Origin: CAZVFX01 sp964626565 | GTDB taxonomy: Bacteria; Myxococcota_A; UBA9042; CAIXZC01 | Assembly: GCA_964626565.1 (NCBI GenBank) | Contig: CAZVFX010000015.1 | Coordinates: 1-64,000 of the forward strand | Length of the DNA stretch: 64,000 nt | Reading direction: 5' to 3' | Part shown: piece after piece, positions 27,501 to 37,400 of the stretch | Position numbering within the stretch: position 1 is the stretch's first letter | Layout: every line of letters begins with the position of its first letter | Notes under the pieces: model-generated | What the model saw: the letters and a program-made list of their open reading frames with translations, nothing else | The model's database searches: none | Told to the model about the DNA's origin: nothing | Translations under genes and position numbers: made by a program

Positions 27501-30500
27501 TCCATAACTGAACCCGTTGGGGAGCACCCCTTTCTGACCATCGGGATTGACTACTTCCACATCGCACTTACCCACCGGCCCGGCAGGAGTGCGTGCGGTA
27601 AACTGGTTGGCGGACGACACCGTAACGTCCGCACCGGGGCTGCCACAGAAATAGACGTTCAGCCCGAATGCGAAGTTGGCTCCGGCGACGGTAACCAGGT
27701 CATCGCCCAATGCGCTCCCGAAGTCGGGCACAACACCCGCGACTACGGGCGGGTTGGCCGCAGTTTCGCCGTAATAGGTAAACGCGGCCGGGAGGATCGC
27801 GGCGAGTCCGTCGGGGTTGACCACGACGATGGAGACGGTGGCCTCCGCGTGGGGCGGAGACTCGGCCAACAGGAGGCCATCGGACTCAAACTCCACCGAC
27901 AACGCGCTATCGCCTCCGAACAACACCTCCGCGCCTTCCTTGAAGCCTTGGCCCGTTATCTGCACCAGTGTACCGCCCTCTTCGGGCCCTGCGGAAGGAC
28001 TGACTCCGGTGGCCACCGGCGGTGTCGCCTGTTCATCCTCCTGGTAGTAGAGATAGCCGGCCGGCAACAGTTGCGTTTCACCACCGTTTTTCACCGCCAC
28101 GTCGACTGCGCCCGGGGCGCCCGCAGGCGCCAGCGCAGTAAGCACGTTGGACGATATTACGTTGATCTGGGTGGCCTGGGCGGCCCCGAAGTACAGTTCG
28201 GTGACACCGTCGATGAAGCCGGTGCCGACCACCGCCACGCTGGTGCCGCCATCAGTCGGCCCCAGGGAGGGAGTCGCCGAGATGATCCCCAGTGGGTCAA
28301 CTTCCGCTTCATCGTATAGGAAGCCACCCTCCAGTACCCCTTCCTGGCCATCAAGATTCACCACCTTGACGTCGACGAACTCCCCCGGGACTCCCTTGGG
28401 AACCTGGGCCATGAGGGCCTGGGCCGACAGGAATTGCACCTGGGTCGATGCCAGACTGCCAAACCACACGGCCGCTCCCTCTTGGAATGCGTCGCCCGAA
28501 ACGACCGCCAGATAGCCTCCTCCGGGGGAACCATGGGCTGGACTCAAGGAACTCACTTCCGGAGGAGGAATCACCTCCGGGGCTTCGTACAGGTAGGCAT
28601 CGGCCGCGGTCACGGAAAGACCGTCCGGATTCACCACGAGGATGTTCACAGCCCCCTCGTCATGAGGTGGTGCGGTGAGCTTGATCTCATCAGGGGGATT
28701 CACGATCAAGCCTGAGACCAGATCGCCGTCCCAATACACTTTGAGTCCGGCGGCAAAACCGGTGCCGGCTATGGTAACCTGGTTGCCGCCGGTGGTGGGC
28801 CCCTGCTCCGGTGCGCAGCCGGCAATGAAGGGAGGATTGACGAAGAACACGTAGGCGTCTTCCAGCGTCGACGTTTGGCCGTCGGGATTGGCGACGGAGA
28901 GATCCACCGAACCGGCCCCGTGGGGAGGAGTTACGACGGTGATAAGCGCATCTCCCTGCACTTCCAACACTTCCACCGGCAGGCCGTCCATGAAGGCCAC
29001 CAGTCCCTGCTGAAAATAGGCTCCGGAGATGGTTACTTCCGCACCGCCGTCCGCGGGACCGTACGCGGGAAAGACTCCCGCAACCATGGGCGGCGGACTC
29101 CCCGCGCTTTGCGGCTCGAAATAGGAAAAGCCTCCCTCGAGCATAGCGGTGGTGCCGTCGGGATTGACCACCACAACATCCGCGGGACCTACGTCCCCCT
29201 GCGGAGTCTCGATGGCCACCTGCTGGGCGTCGATGTACTGCACCAGTTGCACCGGTGCGTACCCTACATAAACACCCAGCCCGGGCTTGAAATTATCGCC
29301 GGTGAGCAAAGACATGGTGCCACCGGTTACCGGCCCGCTGGCCGGCGATACCGACTCAAGGACCACAGCCGGCTCTTCGGTGACGATGAATTGAAATGCG
29401 TTGGCCAGCGTGGATGATTTGTCGTCCGGATTGGTTACTGTCACATCTGCGAATCCGGGCGGGGATGCAGGAGTGAGCGCCATAACCTGAGTGGCATCTA
29501 TGCGCGTCACCGATGCGGCTGCGACCCCCTCAAACGCCACCTCGACTCCCACGGCAAAATTCTCTCCCGAAACCAGCACCCATGTGCCACCTTCCACCGG
29601 GCCTGTTTTGGGGGACACCAGGCCGGCGGACGGTCCCGCCTCTGAGATCTCTTCGGCAGTGTAAACGAAGCCGTTGTCGATGCTCGCCGAGTTGCCGTCG
29701 GGATTGACAACTTCCACGTCGCAGGCCCCAACCTCTCCGGCAGGCGCGGTTACAACCAGTGCGTTGGAGGACAACACCTGAGCGCCGGCCACCGGTTCGC
29801 CGCAGAACAGCACCGAGAGCCCGTTTTTGAAGCCTGCCCCCGACAACATGACGAGATAGCCACCGGCCACGTCGCCCTGGCCCGGCTCCACCTGTGAAAT
29901 GCCCAACACTTCATCCTCGAGATACTCAAAGCCGCCTTCCAGCGTCGCAGAGTCGCCTCCGGCGTTGCCTACCGTGACGTCCACGAGCCCCGGGACCTCT
30001 GCGAAGGGTGTAATGATGATCATGGAACTGGAGGACGGAACATCGATCACTTCCGCCATTTTGCCGCCCACAAACACCGACGAATCCACTCCAAAACCTG
30101 CGCCCTTCAAGAGGCACACCGTGCCCCCTTCCACGGGGCCGGAGTTGGGTTCTATGGACAGTATCGAAAGCTGCTCAACCGAAACATATGTGAAGGCTCC
30201 GGAAAGCACCTCTTCCTGGTCTCCCAGTTCCACGGTCACGTCCACGGTCCCGGGATCCGATGGGGGAGCGATAAAGGTTGTGACGTCGGCAGAGAGCACG
30301 TTGGAGAAATCGACCTTCTTCTCTCCCATGTAGATCTTCATGCCCGGTTCGAAGCCGGTGCCGGTGAGCACACAGAGGAAGCCGCCATCAGAGGGTCCGC
30401 TGGTCGGCTGAATGGCGTCCAGAGTAAGCGGTATCGACTCTTCACCGGTGAGATATTCAAAACCACCGGCAAGTATGGCCACCTCCTCCCCTAAGCTCGC

Positions 30501-31433
30501 GACAATATCGACCTTTCCGGAAATACCGGGGGGAACCTCCACAGTCATGGAGTTCTCGGAAGACACTTCGATGATGGACGCCGTGGCTTCACCGAACTGC
30601 ACCTGGAGGCCGGCCTCGAAGCCGGTGCCGGTGAGCAGGGCGAGGATCCCTCCTTCCACCGGCCCCGAACTGGGAGAAACACCGGACAGGGTGAGAGGCT
30701 CCTTCTCTTCGGTCTCTACGAATTCGAATCCGTCGGGCAGAACTGCGGTTTCCTCCCCCAACTTGACGATCACGTCCGCCGCGCCGGGCACGCCGGAGGG
30801 GGCGGTGAAGGTGAGCGCAGTGTCGGACAACACCGTGATACTGGTCGCCGGATTTGCGCCAAGGCGCACTGATATGCCGGGACCGAAGCCCGCCCCGGTC
30901 AGTTGGCAAAGGTAACCGCCCGTTTCGGGTCCGCTCTCCGGCACAATAGCGGTCGCCGACAGCAGTTGCTTCTGCTCTTCCTGGTAGGTAAAGGCGGCCT
31001 CAAGGGTATCGGAATCACCGTTTGGAACTGCCACTCTCACGTCGACGGTGCCCGGTTCGGAAGGAGGCACTGAACAGGTAATGAGGTAGAGGGACTCCAC
31101 CACGACGTTTGAAGCCTCGCCGTCGCCGAAGTAGACCCTGGCCCCCTCAACGAAGCCGGTGCCGTTGAGCTTGGCCAGCGCACCCCCAACCTCGGAGCCT
31201 GTCTTGGGACTTACGGACAGCAGCTTCAGCTTCGGAGTTGTAACTTGATCCGGAATATGGGTTTCGGTGCCCTTCTGGTCCGGAGTCCCGGGGTCGACGA
31301 CGCCGTCGGCGGTCTTGGTGTCGGGGTCCGGTTTGGACACATCGGTGCCGCCTCCTGAGCAGGACAGCAGAATTGATGCCAGCGCGATAAGAAGACCTGC
31401 ATAATGTCGGGCAAAGAACTTCCCGTTCAACAT
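21510..31433 (-). CDS. Giant TIG-repeat lipoprotein with FG-GAP array and C-type lectin domain
   Basis: A 3307-residue lipoprotein. The start at 31433 has GGGAGGAG upstream; the signal peptide ends SILLSC. After a short acidic tether I count 26 IPT/TIG Ig-like repeats (about residues 70-2400), each with an xxPxxGPxxGGT-x-V opening and an NPDGQ-like close. Then comes an FG-GAP/VCBS array with 14 DxDGDGDxD-type Ca-binding loops to the C-terminus, likely a beta-propeller. It is interrupted at about 23580-23212 by a C-type lectin-like domain with CEEQGYTLAVI, EPN and CWND motifs and paired cysteines. A long surface stalk with a lectin head, probably adhesive, is inferred. It starts 64 bases after the teneurin-like gene. 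Confidence 0.85.
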   Translation of the reverse strand: MLNGKFFARHYAGLLIALASILLSCSGGGTDVSKPDPDTKTADGVVDPGTPDQKGTETHIPDQVTTPKLKLLSVSPKTGSEVGGALAKLNGTGFVEGARVYFGDGEASNVVVESLYLITCSVPPSEPGTVDVRVAVPNGDSDTLEAAFTYQEEQKQLLSATAIVPESGPETGGYLCQLTGAGFGPGISVRLGANPATSITVLSDTALTFTAPSGVPGAADVIVKLGEETAVLPDGFEFVETEEKEPLTLSGVSPSSGPVEGGILALLTGTGFEAGLQVQFGEATASIIEVSSENSMTVEVPPGISGKVDIVASLGEEVAILAGGFEYLTGEESIPLTLDAIQPTSGPSDGGFLCVLTGTGFEPGMKIYMGEKKVDFSNVLSADVTTFIAPPSDPGTVDVTVELGDQEEVLSGAFTYVSVEQLSILSIEPNSGPVEGGTVCLLKGAGFGVDSSVFVGGKMAEVIDVPSSSSMIIITPFAEVPGLVDVTVGNAGGDSATLEGGFEYLEDEVLGISQVEPGQGDVAGGYLVMLSGAGFKNGLSVLFCGEPVAGAQVLSSNALVVTAPAGEVGACDVEVVNPDGNSASIDNGFVYTAEEISEAGPSAGLVSPKTGPVEGGTWVLVSGENFAVGVEVAFEGVAAASVTRIDATQVMALTPASPPGFADVTVTNPDDKSSTLANAFQFIVTEEPAVVLESVSPASGPVTGGTMSLLTGDNFKPGLGVYVGYAPVQLVQYIDAQQVAIETPQGDVGPADVVVVNPDGTTAMLEGGFSYFEPQSAGSPPPMVAGVFPAYGPADGGAEVTISGAYFQQGLVAFMDGLPVEVLEVQGDALITVVTPPHGAGSVDLSVANPDGQTSTLEDAYVFFVNPPFIAGCAPEQGPTTGGNQVTIAGTGFAAGLKVYWDGDLVSGLIVNPPDEIKLTAPPHDEGAVNILVVNPDGLSVTAADAYLYEAPEVIPPPEVSSLSPAHGSPGGGYLAVVSGDAFQEGAAVWFGSLASTQVQFLSAQALMAQVPKGVPGEFVDVKVVNLDGQEGVLEGGFLYDEAEVDPLGIISATPSLGPTDGGTSVAVVGTGFIDGVTELYFGAAQATQINVISSNVLTALAPAGAPGAVDVAVKNGGETQLLPAGYLYYQEDEQATPPVATGVSPSAGPEEGGTLVQITGQGFKEGAEVLFGGDSALSVEFESDGLLLAESPPHAEATVSIVVVNPDGLAAILPAAFTYYGETAANPPVVAGVVPDFGSALGDDLVTVAGANFAFGLNVYFCGSPGADVTVSSANQFTARTPAGPVGKCDVEVVNPDGQKGVLPNGFSYGAPQPELENVVPGQGPTEGGVEVVLYGNNFMDGMEVWFGVSKSESVTLFSDQTASALVPPGLPGKADVKIVNPGGLFAILELAFEYSEDPQIVPPPEVAELIPASGPVTGGTVVSLIGANFQDGAQVMFGGVQAQNVSFINAGNLLVLTPSGDVGETDVTVLNPDGQGVTVPGGFAYLLPTAPPPQLFGVVPASGPEAGGTTILVTGANLTAQGMLYLGMKPVGQFTFLNESVVSGVTPAGEPGPTTVTYIAEDGQEASLVNGYTFIPAPKIDSISPQIGPVEGGTEVTIVGQNFQPQAVVLFGDTPAPNVLVENSLIIHVTTPATLVPGEVDVTVINDDGQGGTKEAGFTFLLSPELYDLAPTSGPAEGGTPVSVWGANFEDGLTLTFGGIDAAEITIIDSGLLLATTPEAAEGIVDVEVTNPDGQSATLAQAFEFLPAGGPEPVLESIFPISGPEGGGTLVTLTGEQLGDPGAVLLGDAPVTDYVSISDTSVVFESPPAVPGVVDVVFVSAGGKSTSLPEAFTYIADEDLMPPPTIFGLLPESGPTAGNTVSVVTGKDFQEGAEVFFGNAKALDVVFTSDTALQVVTPPHEAGSVEVTLLNPDGQIAMLPDAFAFVPPPAVLSVEPGSGSPQGGDDVTITGEGFFFGNLPSERSAVHICTDFAAEVGCEKVLDQQISELTETTITFATPAHSPGFVDIGVINPDGQKAFIGSAFYFNEPPVLDAIAPESGPAVGGTEVTLAGSGFQAGIKVFFGDAESDDVTVLSAAEILAVSPAGVDGVVDVSVENPDGTIDGLGEAFTYLEAPHIDKVYPTSGPDEGGTQVTIEGTYFEPGDPASKVYIGDVEVPLEDTNVVSSTIIIFTTPPGEGPSAIEVENPDGQTDSLAEAFVYVPPAPPPVINFVIPSYGPGNGGFVVSVVGTGFMDGAQVYFGVDGDWTQATNPVVKNMGTMISCIAPPHDPGVVDVRVVNTNQQEIIANNGFEYTEAQSLPPLGFVAVNPTRSPLEGGVEVSISGKGFKAGVKPYFGKEPNWEEGLDVEYLGPTLIHTVVPPAPDNQPGLVDVMLVNPSAPDDPDTVTAEDAFGYTSGGVFVLSGMRLPIDNRNDHTSDIADYNNDGLLDVLVFRASGEPGEVFANSENEAFGFAGWFEKAGETTYTSNTHVRHGDFDGDGDIDIVMRRSDRLALQRNNGDGTFGPWEDKGQIYGEAQGLTVADFNCDGYLDIFVATYSTSASRPNRILVNNGDGGFTHYTTDALPAHYEYTRMAGAADVDLDGDVDLILANGSAMQNRLYYNNCNNKDYPPVCSEKPKSCSQYEFNDHLYLRCDLAKTWEDAKSYCEEQGYTLAVINDSAEQTFVNSKIGYYYWIAHNDIESEGNWEWEGGDSDYTYWCGGEPNASADADCAVIRWGSNGCWNDRECTENRYFVCESELPKCEPWGFADAQYGPGKNFPISGFDTTWVSLIDLDLNGFADAIVANWGQQVRVYMNYGGNFEKDDLAHWPQDEENPWIHKLNPTDVDIDGDLDFIAEVKDGDLRWIRVYINDLNNGGSGAISLAEDVVPERMTDTRDISIGDLDGDLLPDMYLVNKNQQDQLLMNNGFAGPVEWYDDANRVGVGNFSFNTQHGFPELFDNTYDIRATDIDEDGDLDLIRANRYAKRLMVYVNDGDGNFYDETEARMPETEEEMAFHLNNVEIVDIDGDGDLDVAENGWDYCAGYSAEVRRIRVFLNDGEGYYTEVDEANIPYSSDHSYLFLKAADINGDGKQDLFAGGRHGSCYGWNARYMILINGGDPFDEDSVYFFNQTNTWLTDHHKYAWDAAIVDFDQDGDVDMYLGRYSNQQNAFFLGDPEEGFIDVTVSHLPSIGDDTRRVHADDFDMDGDLDIYVTNWGQDRMHLQEIDHKFADVTTSNLPTVSMQSHDSSVGDYDGDGLPDIFSVSYDQKNQLFLNIGEGSFEDRSENLPWDDDYCRGVATGDFDGDGDIDAFVVNSGQDRLYINVSQ
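23212..23580 (-). other. C-type lectin-like domain inside the FG-GAP array
   Basis: Within the giant TIG protein, about 120 residues match a C-type lectin fold: a first Cys near CSQYEF, the helix KTWEDAKSYCEEQGYTLAVI, a WIAHNDIESEGNWEWEGG core, then GGEPN, CWND and a final FVCE. EPN plus WND is the Ca-dependent sugar site of mannose-type lectins. The domain sits between the fourth and fifth FG-GAP loops, which suggests an insertion into a propeller loop. Confidence 0.8.
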
Positions 31434-31497
31434 GACTCTCCTCCCTCTAGAGTATGTACCGAAACCGTGACTGCTTATTTCGTGGTACGACGGCGAC

Positions 31498-34400
31498 TTA
31501 CCACAGCCGCCATACATTTGTTCCGCAATACGAGACACGTCCGCGAACGCCGAACTTGGTTGACTTCTTGAGGCTCTTGGATGCGATATCCTGCCAGATG
31601 CCGCGCCTCAGCGTGAACTTGCCGGGAGGCCAGCTCCCGCCGTTCAACTTCCCGGGCCTGTATCCTTGAGCGCGACTGTACTTGCCGCCCACTTCGAACA
31701 CCTTGAGCCCGGCAATGTCAACGCCGCCCTTGATGCCGATATCCGCGCACGGGTCGGTGAACGCCGACTGCGGGATAGTGGTGCCTACACCGATACCACC
31801 GACGATGGGAATGCGGGCGGAGAGCCCGGCATCCACGTGGTTCCAACCATCGTAGCCCTTCTGGGAAAGGGTCTTTGGCGGGCCGCCGGTCGGATCGAAG
31901 GTAGCGCCTGCGCCCAGGCCCGCACCCGCACAGCCTTTCAACCAGACATGGCCGTTCTTGTAGCCGACACTGAGGCCACCACCCAGCAACTTGTAGAAGT
32001 AGCCGCCGATTTCCCAAAGACCTGTGGGGTCGATGTGGTTCACCGGGTCGCCGGCAGCGTAGGCGTACTGGTTGAAGGTCGACTCAGGGGCTATCGGGTC
32101 CTTGGCCAGCCAGCGGCCGAAGGGCGCGAAGTAGTCTCTCAAGCCGCCCTTGATGACCCCGAACTCCTCGGTGCCCGTGGCAAAGGTGAAGAACGACTCG
32201 AAGTCAGGCTTCTCCATGTAAAGCATGTTGCCGTAGGCGTCGTAGTCCAGGCGTTGGACCACGTTCCCCTGTTGGTCCACCACCAGCCGTACCGACAGGT
32301 TGATGTCGTGAATCAGGTAGTAAGTCACCCCGCCCTGGATCATCGCGATGGGTACGGGCAGGTCGACATAGATAAACAAAGTGTCCAACTGACCGGAGCC
32401 GTCGAGAACGGCCAACAGCGCTTCCGGGGAGTTGTAGATGTAGGCACGGTCCTGAACCCCGTTGACCTTGCGAGCGACACGCAGGCCGCTGGCGTCGTAC
32501 AGGTATTCCACCGACACGCCGTCGGGGGTCACCAGCGACTTGAGCTTGCCATCGGCAGTATAGTCGAACTCATAGCTTTCCCCGGTGAGGGAATTCTCCA
32601 CCAATTCTGCAAACCCGTTGGAATCGTACTCAGCACTCCAGGTGCCCTGTGAGAGGAGACGATCATCATCATCGAACTCGGCGGTGACCGCGATGGGTCC
32701 CAGCGCGGGCGACTTCGCCGACGTCCGGTTGGTCACCTCGTCGTAAGCGTAAATCTCGTCCTTGTCACCGTCCAGGGTAACCGACTTGACCCGGCCGAGA
32801 ACATCGTACTCGTAAGCGTAGTCGTGGTGCTCGGCCTCGATGTCCTCCGACTTGGTGGAGAAGCGGCCATCGGCCCGGTGGTCTACTTCCACCTCGTATA
32901 GCACCACGCCGCCCACGGTCCATGTCATGGAGTCCAGTTCGCCGTACTCGCTATAGGTGTAGTCCAACTGGAGCACGCCGTCGGAAACGGACGTGACCGC
33001 AGTTGTGGAACCTACTCGGTCGACATTAAAGCCACTGACCTCGCTGAGCATGCCCTCGGCATCGTGCTCGTACTGCAACGTCGCACCTGCAACGGAGATC
33101 TGATCCACCAGCATGTCATCGTTGTAGACGTAGTCTACCGCGGCCGGGAAAGGTGAAACGTATTGCAACTGGGTGATAGCTGAGCCGTCATAGCTGAGCT
33201 TCGTGACAACGCCGTCGGCGGATGTCGCCGAGGCCAGCCTGCCGGTGCCGTCATCCATGTACTCGAAGGTACTGACTTCTCCGGCCACGTTCCGCTCCAT
33301 GAGCAGCCCTTTGTACAGCTCATTCTGCATCGTCTCCCCGGAAGGATACGTCGCGCCGGTCTGCTCCCGGTCAAGGTTGTACGACATGGAATGGGTGTTG
33401 CCCGCCGGCGTGGAAATCCACTCGGTGAGGCCCACCGCGTCGGTCTTCGTATCGAACAGCCTGCCGTCGGGCGCAATAATCGACTTGAGGTTGCCGTCGG
33501 AATCGTACTCGAATGACCACTGGGAGCCGTCGGAGCGAAGTTCCCAAAGCAGTTTGCCCGCCTCGTCGAACTTGCTCTCGGTTTCGTTACCCATGGGGTC
33601 GGTGATAATGATGGTGCGATTGGCATCATCATAGGCAAAAGAGGTTTCCCGATCTCCCTGGACGAACTTGACGGTCCTGCCCTGCTCGTCGTGCTCGTAA
33701 GTCATGGGCAGGATTTCTCCCACCGACTGCTCCATAAGCAGGCCTCGGTCAGTGTCCAGCACCTGCTCGGTGACCCGTCCCAGGGGGGTGGTCACAGTCA
33801 GCACGCCGGCCAGCGTGTCATACAAGGTAGTGGTAGCTTTGCCGTTGGTGGAGTTGACGTAGGTTGCCAACCCCTGCTGATCGTCGTAGGCCCTCGTGCT
33901 CACCGTAGTGGAGGTAAGCCCCGAAGGCGTCTGCATGGTGTTCTCCCGGACGAACCGGGTGTCATATTTCGGGTCCACCCCGAAGAGAGACTCGGCGCTC
34001 TCCCCCGATGGCTCAACCTGCAACTGCTCCCAGCCGTCGGAGCTCGCGGTGAACAGCTTCTCCCCGCCCAGAGCGTTGGTCATGGTCGAGGACTGGTTGC
34101 CGTCGTCATCCGACGAGTCCACGTATTGGGTGACCTTGCCTTCCGCAGTCGTCGTTTTTGAGAAGGCCATCTCGGGAAGGTTTTCGGACAGGTAGCTGGT
34201 GTGTCCGCCCCGCGGGTCCTCGGCCTTGATGATGCGGCCGGTCTCGTCGTACGTGTACTCGAACTCGCCGCCCATGGGGGTGGTCTTGGTCTTGATAAGG
34301 CCGTTGTCGTGGTAATCGAACAGGTACTCGGCGCCGTCCGGATAGATGATGCTGACGAGATAGCCCATCTGGTCGTAGGCCAACTGGGTCTCTTCGCCGT

Positions 34401-37400
34401 TGTACCCGATAATGGACGTAATCTTACCCTGAGCGTCGGAGATGAACTCGATCTCCCGGCCGGAGGGGTTGACCTCCTTCTGCAGCACACCCAATTCGTC
34501 GTGCACGAACTGTCGTACGGCGATACCGGTCATCATGTCCCGGGCTTCGAGATGCTCCATTTTCTCCCCGAAGATGAGGATTTCGCCCGTTTCCAGCGGC
34601 ACTCCGTACTGCCCCTCCTCCAGGCTGATGGCGCTCTCCACCTCGGCGATGGCGCGCACCACGTTGTTGCCCGCGTCCGCCACATAGATGGCGTCGTCCG
34701 GCCCCATAACCACGTCGGTCGGAGAGTCGAGGCCTGCGGACAACGGCCCTTCGCCGTCGCCGGAGTACTCGCTGATGCCGTTGCCCGCCAGGGTAGTCAC
34801 TACTCCCTCGGGCAGGATCTTCCTGATGCGATTACATTTTTCGTCCGCGACCAGGATGGAGCCGTCCCTGAGGAATGTAATGCCCGCAGGATCGGTGTAG
34901 CCGAAGAACTCGATACAGTTGGGCGCCCAGCCGGGATAGCTCTCCACCGTACCGTTCCGATCGATCTTCTTTACCGGCCCGTTCTTGCAGGCCGCAGCCA
35001 TGAGCCCATCGGGGCCAACGGCCATATCGAACGCGGTGCACTGCAGGTCCACCGGGTTGGCCAACACCGTACCGTCAGGTGCTACGATGGCCATGCTGGA
35101 GGTGCCGAACGCCGCGGGATAACGGCTCACCAGGAAGGCGTAGCCGAACTCATCAACGTCGACGTTGAGCAGGCAGTAGTCGCCGAAGTAGGCGAAGCAG
35201 TTGAAGAACTGGAGATACAGGTTCGCCATGAGCACCGGGTTGCCGGTTTTGCGCGGCACCTTCCACAGGTAGCTGCCGATGGTAAGATAGACATTGTCGT
35301 CCGGCCCAACCGCCATGTCGCCGATGCGGTTCTGCATGCTGACATACACTTCCGGCTCCGGGTCCTTGGCCGGGGCGATCTTGATAACCTGCCGCTCAAC
35401 CAGGGGGTTACCCTTGGGCAGAATGTAGATCACACCGTCGGAGTCAACATCTATGGCCCGGATCTCGTAGGGGAGAATCCCGGTGTCCACCGTGTTGATG
35501 GCCACGCCGAACTGGTCGCCGCGAAGCTGCTGCCCGTCGCCCATGAGCACTGACTGGGAGGAGCCGTCATAGTAGTGATAGGTCGACGGCGTCCAGCCCA
35601 CACCCACCGACCAGGCGTTGGCCGGAGTTTCGGGGCGAAGCCGGAAGATCGGGCGCTTGTTCTTGCGCCACAGGGTGACCGGGCGGAACGCGTTGATGCC
35701 GGTGGCTTCTACGCCCATCGCAGCAAAATTGGCGCCCACCGATTCCGCCGAGGCCCGGGAGGAATAGTAGCTCGCCGGGTACTTGAAACCGATCTCGGTA
35801 GTCAGGGTGATGCGCTGGTTCACCAGGTTCCCCATGAAGTCCTCGCCGTCCCACAACCAGTCTACGGTCTGGTTGGGCAGCGCCGGCAGAATCTCGGAGT
35901 AGCTGCGCCCGGCAATGGACCAGTTGACGATAATCTCCGACAACGAACCCGGAACAGTGGGGCCCGATGCAGGAATGGAGATGGGCATGGAGAAGCCGGG
36001 CACCCACTCGGTGGAGTAGTGCAAAGCGAAGTCGGTGCCGGGGATGCCGATGTCCTCGTGCATGATGCGGCCCCGGATGTTGATCTCGGAGTAACCGCCG
36101 CCAAAACACTTGCGCCGCTTGTCCAGATCCTCGATGTAGTCCCAGATGTCGGGGGGAGGCTCAGCGTCCTCCGGCGGGCCCGACGCGGGCCAGTTCATAT
36201 CGATGGGAGAGAAGTGGTCCACCGCCACGCGCCAGTAGACGTCCCCGGGCATGGCGTCAAGCTCCAGGTCAATGCCGATCACTTCGTCTGCATAGTCGCC
36301 GTCCTGATCCAGGTCGTCGGCCACGCCGTCGCCGTCGCCATCGAGGGCGTCGATGATGGTGTCGTCATCCAGATCGAGCAGTTCCACCACCAGGCCGTCG
36401 CCCATGGGCTTCCACTTACCGTCGGTGCGGTCGTAGAACCCTGTCGGCACCAGGTCGCCCACTGCAAAGCCCAGGAAATCCTTGGTCCACAACATTACCG
36501 GCTGGTCGAACTCCACGTGGTCATATCCTTCCGCCTTGACGTCCACGCAATAAGTGAACTCCGAAGTGTTGGGCAGAATGCCCGGCATCTGGTCCGGGTT
36601 TTCGTACTCGGTGGCGGTAATGGTGAGGAAGTCGGTGAGTTCCAGGTTCCCTTCCGCATCCTCCACCACTGCGAGGTTGTCACCGGTGAATGCCACGGTA
36701 ATCGGGTGCTCCGCCGCGGTGTTGGTGTGGACGATCACCTCCTCCTCGTCTCCGGACATGAAGACTTCGGAGCCGATCGGGTCGTAGGGAACCAGTTCCA
36801 CGGGCTCCACCACGATCATGTCGTTCCAAGGAACGTCCACCTTGCGCTGCACCTCTGAGAAACCTTCATAATGGGCCACCAACGTGAGAGTAAGGCCTCC
36901 GTTCACCGGGATGGTGTACCACCCGTTTGCGTCGGTCTCTACCGAACCGTATTCGGGACGGTCAAGCACGGTCATGGTGGCCCCTTCAAAGGCCACGCCG
37001 TCCTGGTCCCACACCTGGCCGCGCACCAGGGAGAACTTCTTGGTATCGAACGCGTCCGGGTCCGCATCGGGCGGGATGGTGTCCTGGTAGTCACCTCCGA
37101 ACGAGCTTTCGTCCATAATCTCTTCCCACGCGTCCGGGTCCTCCGGGAAGGCATCGTCGATGTTGAGTACGCCATCGCCGTCCATATCCATATCTTCCGG
37201 ATCGGGAATGAGGTCACCATCAATGTCGGGCGGCGTAGACGAAGCGTCCACCGGATCGGACATGTACTGCAATTCCACAGCGTCGAAATATCCGTCGCCG
37301 TCGTCATCGAGGTCGGCGTTGTTGCCAATGCCGTCTCCATCGGTATCGAACCATTCGTTGACATCGCCGGGGAAAGCGTCCAGGTCGTTCTTCACCAGGT

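Noticed and set aside
31498..32020. Polymorphic toxin with immunity gene
   Set aside because: No toxin motif I recognise in the tip and only 64 bases before the next lipoprotein gene.
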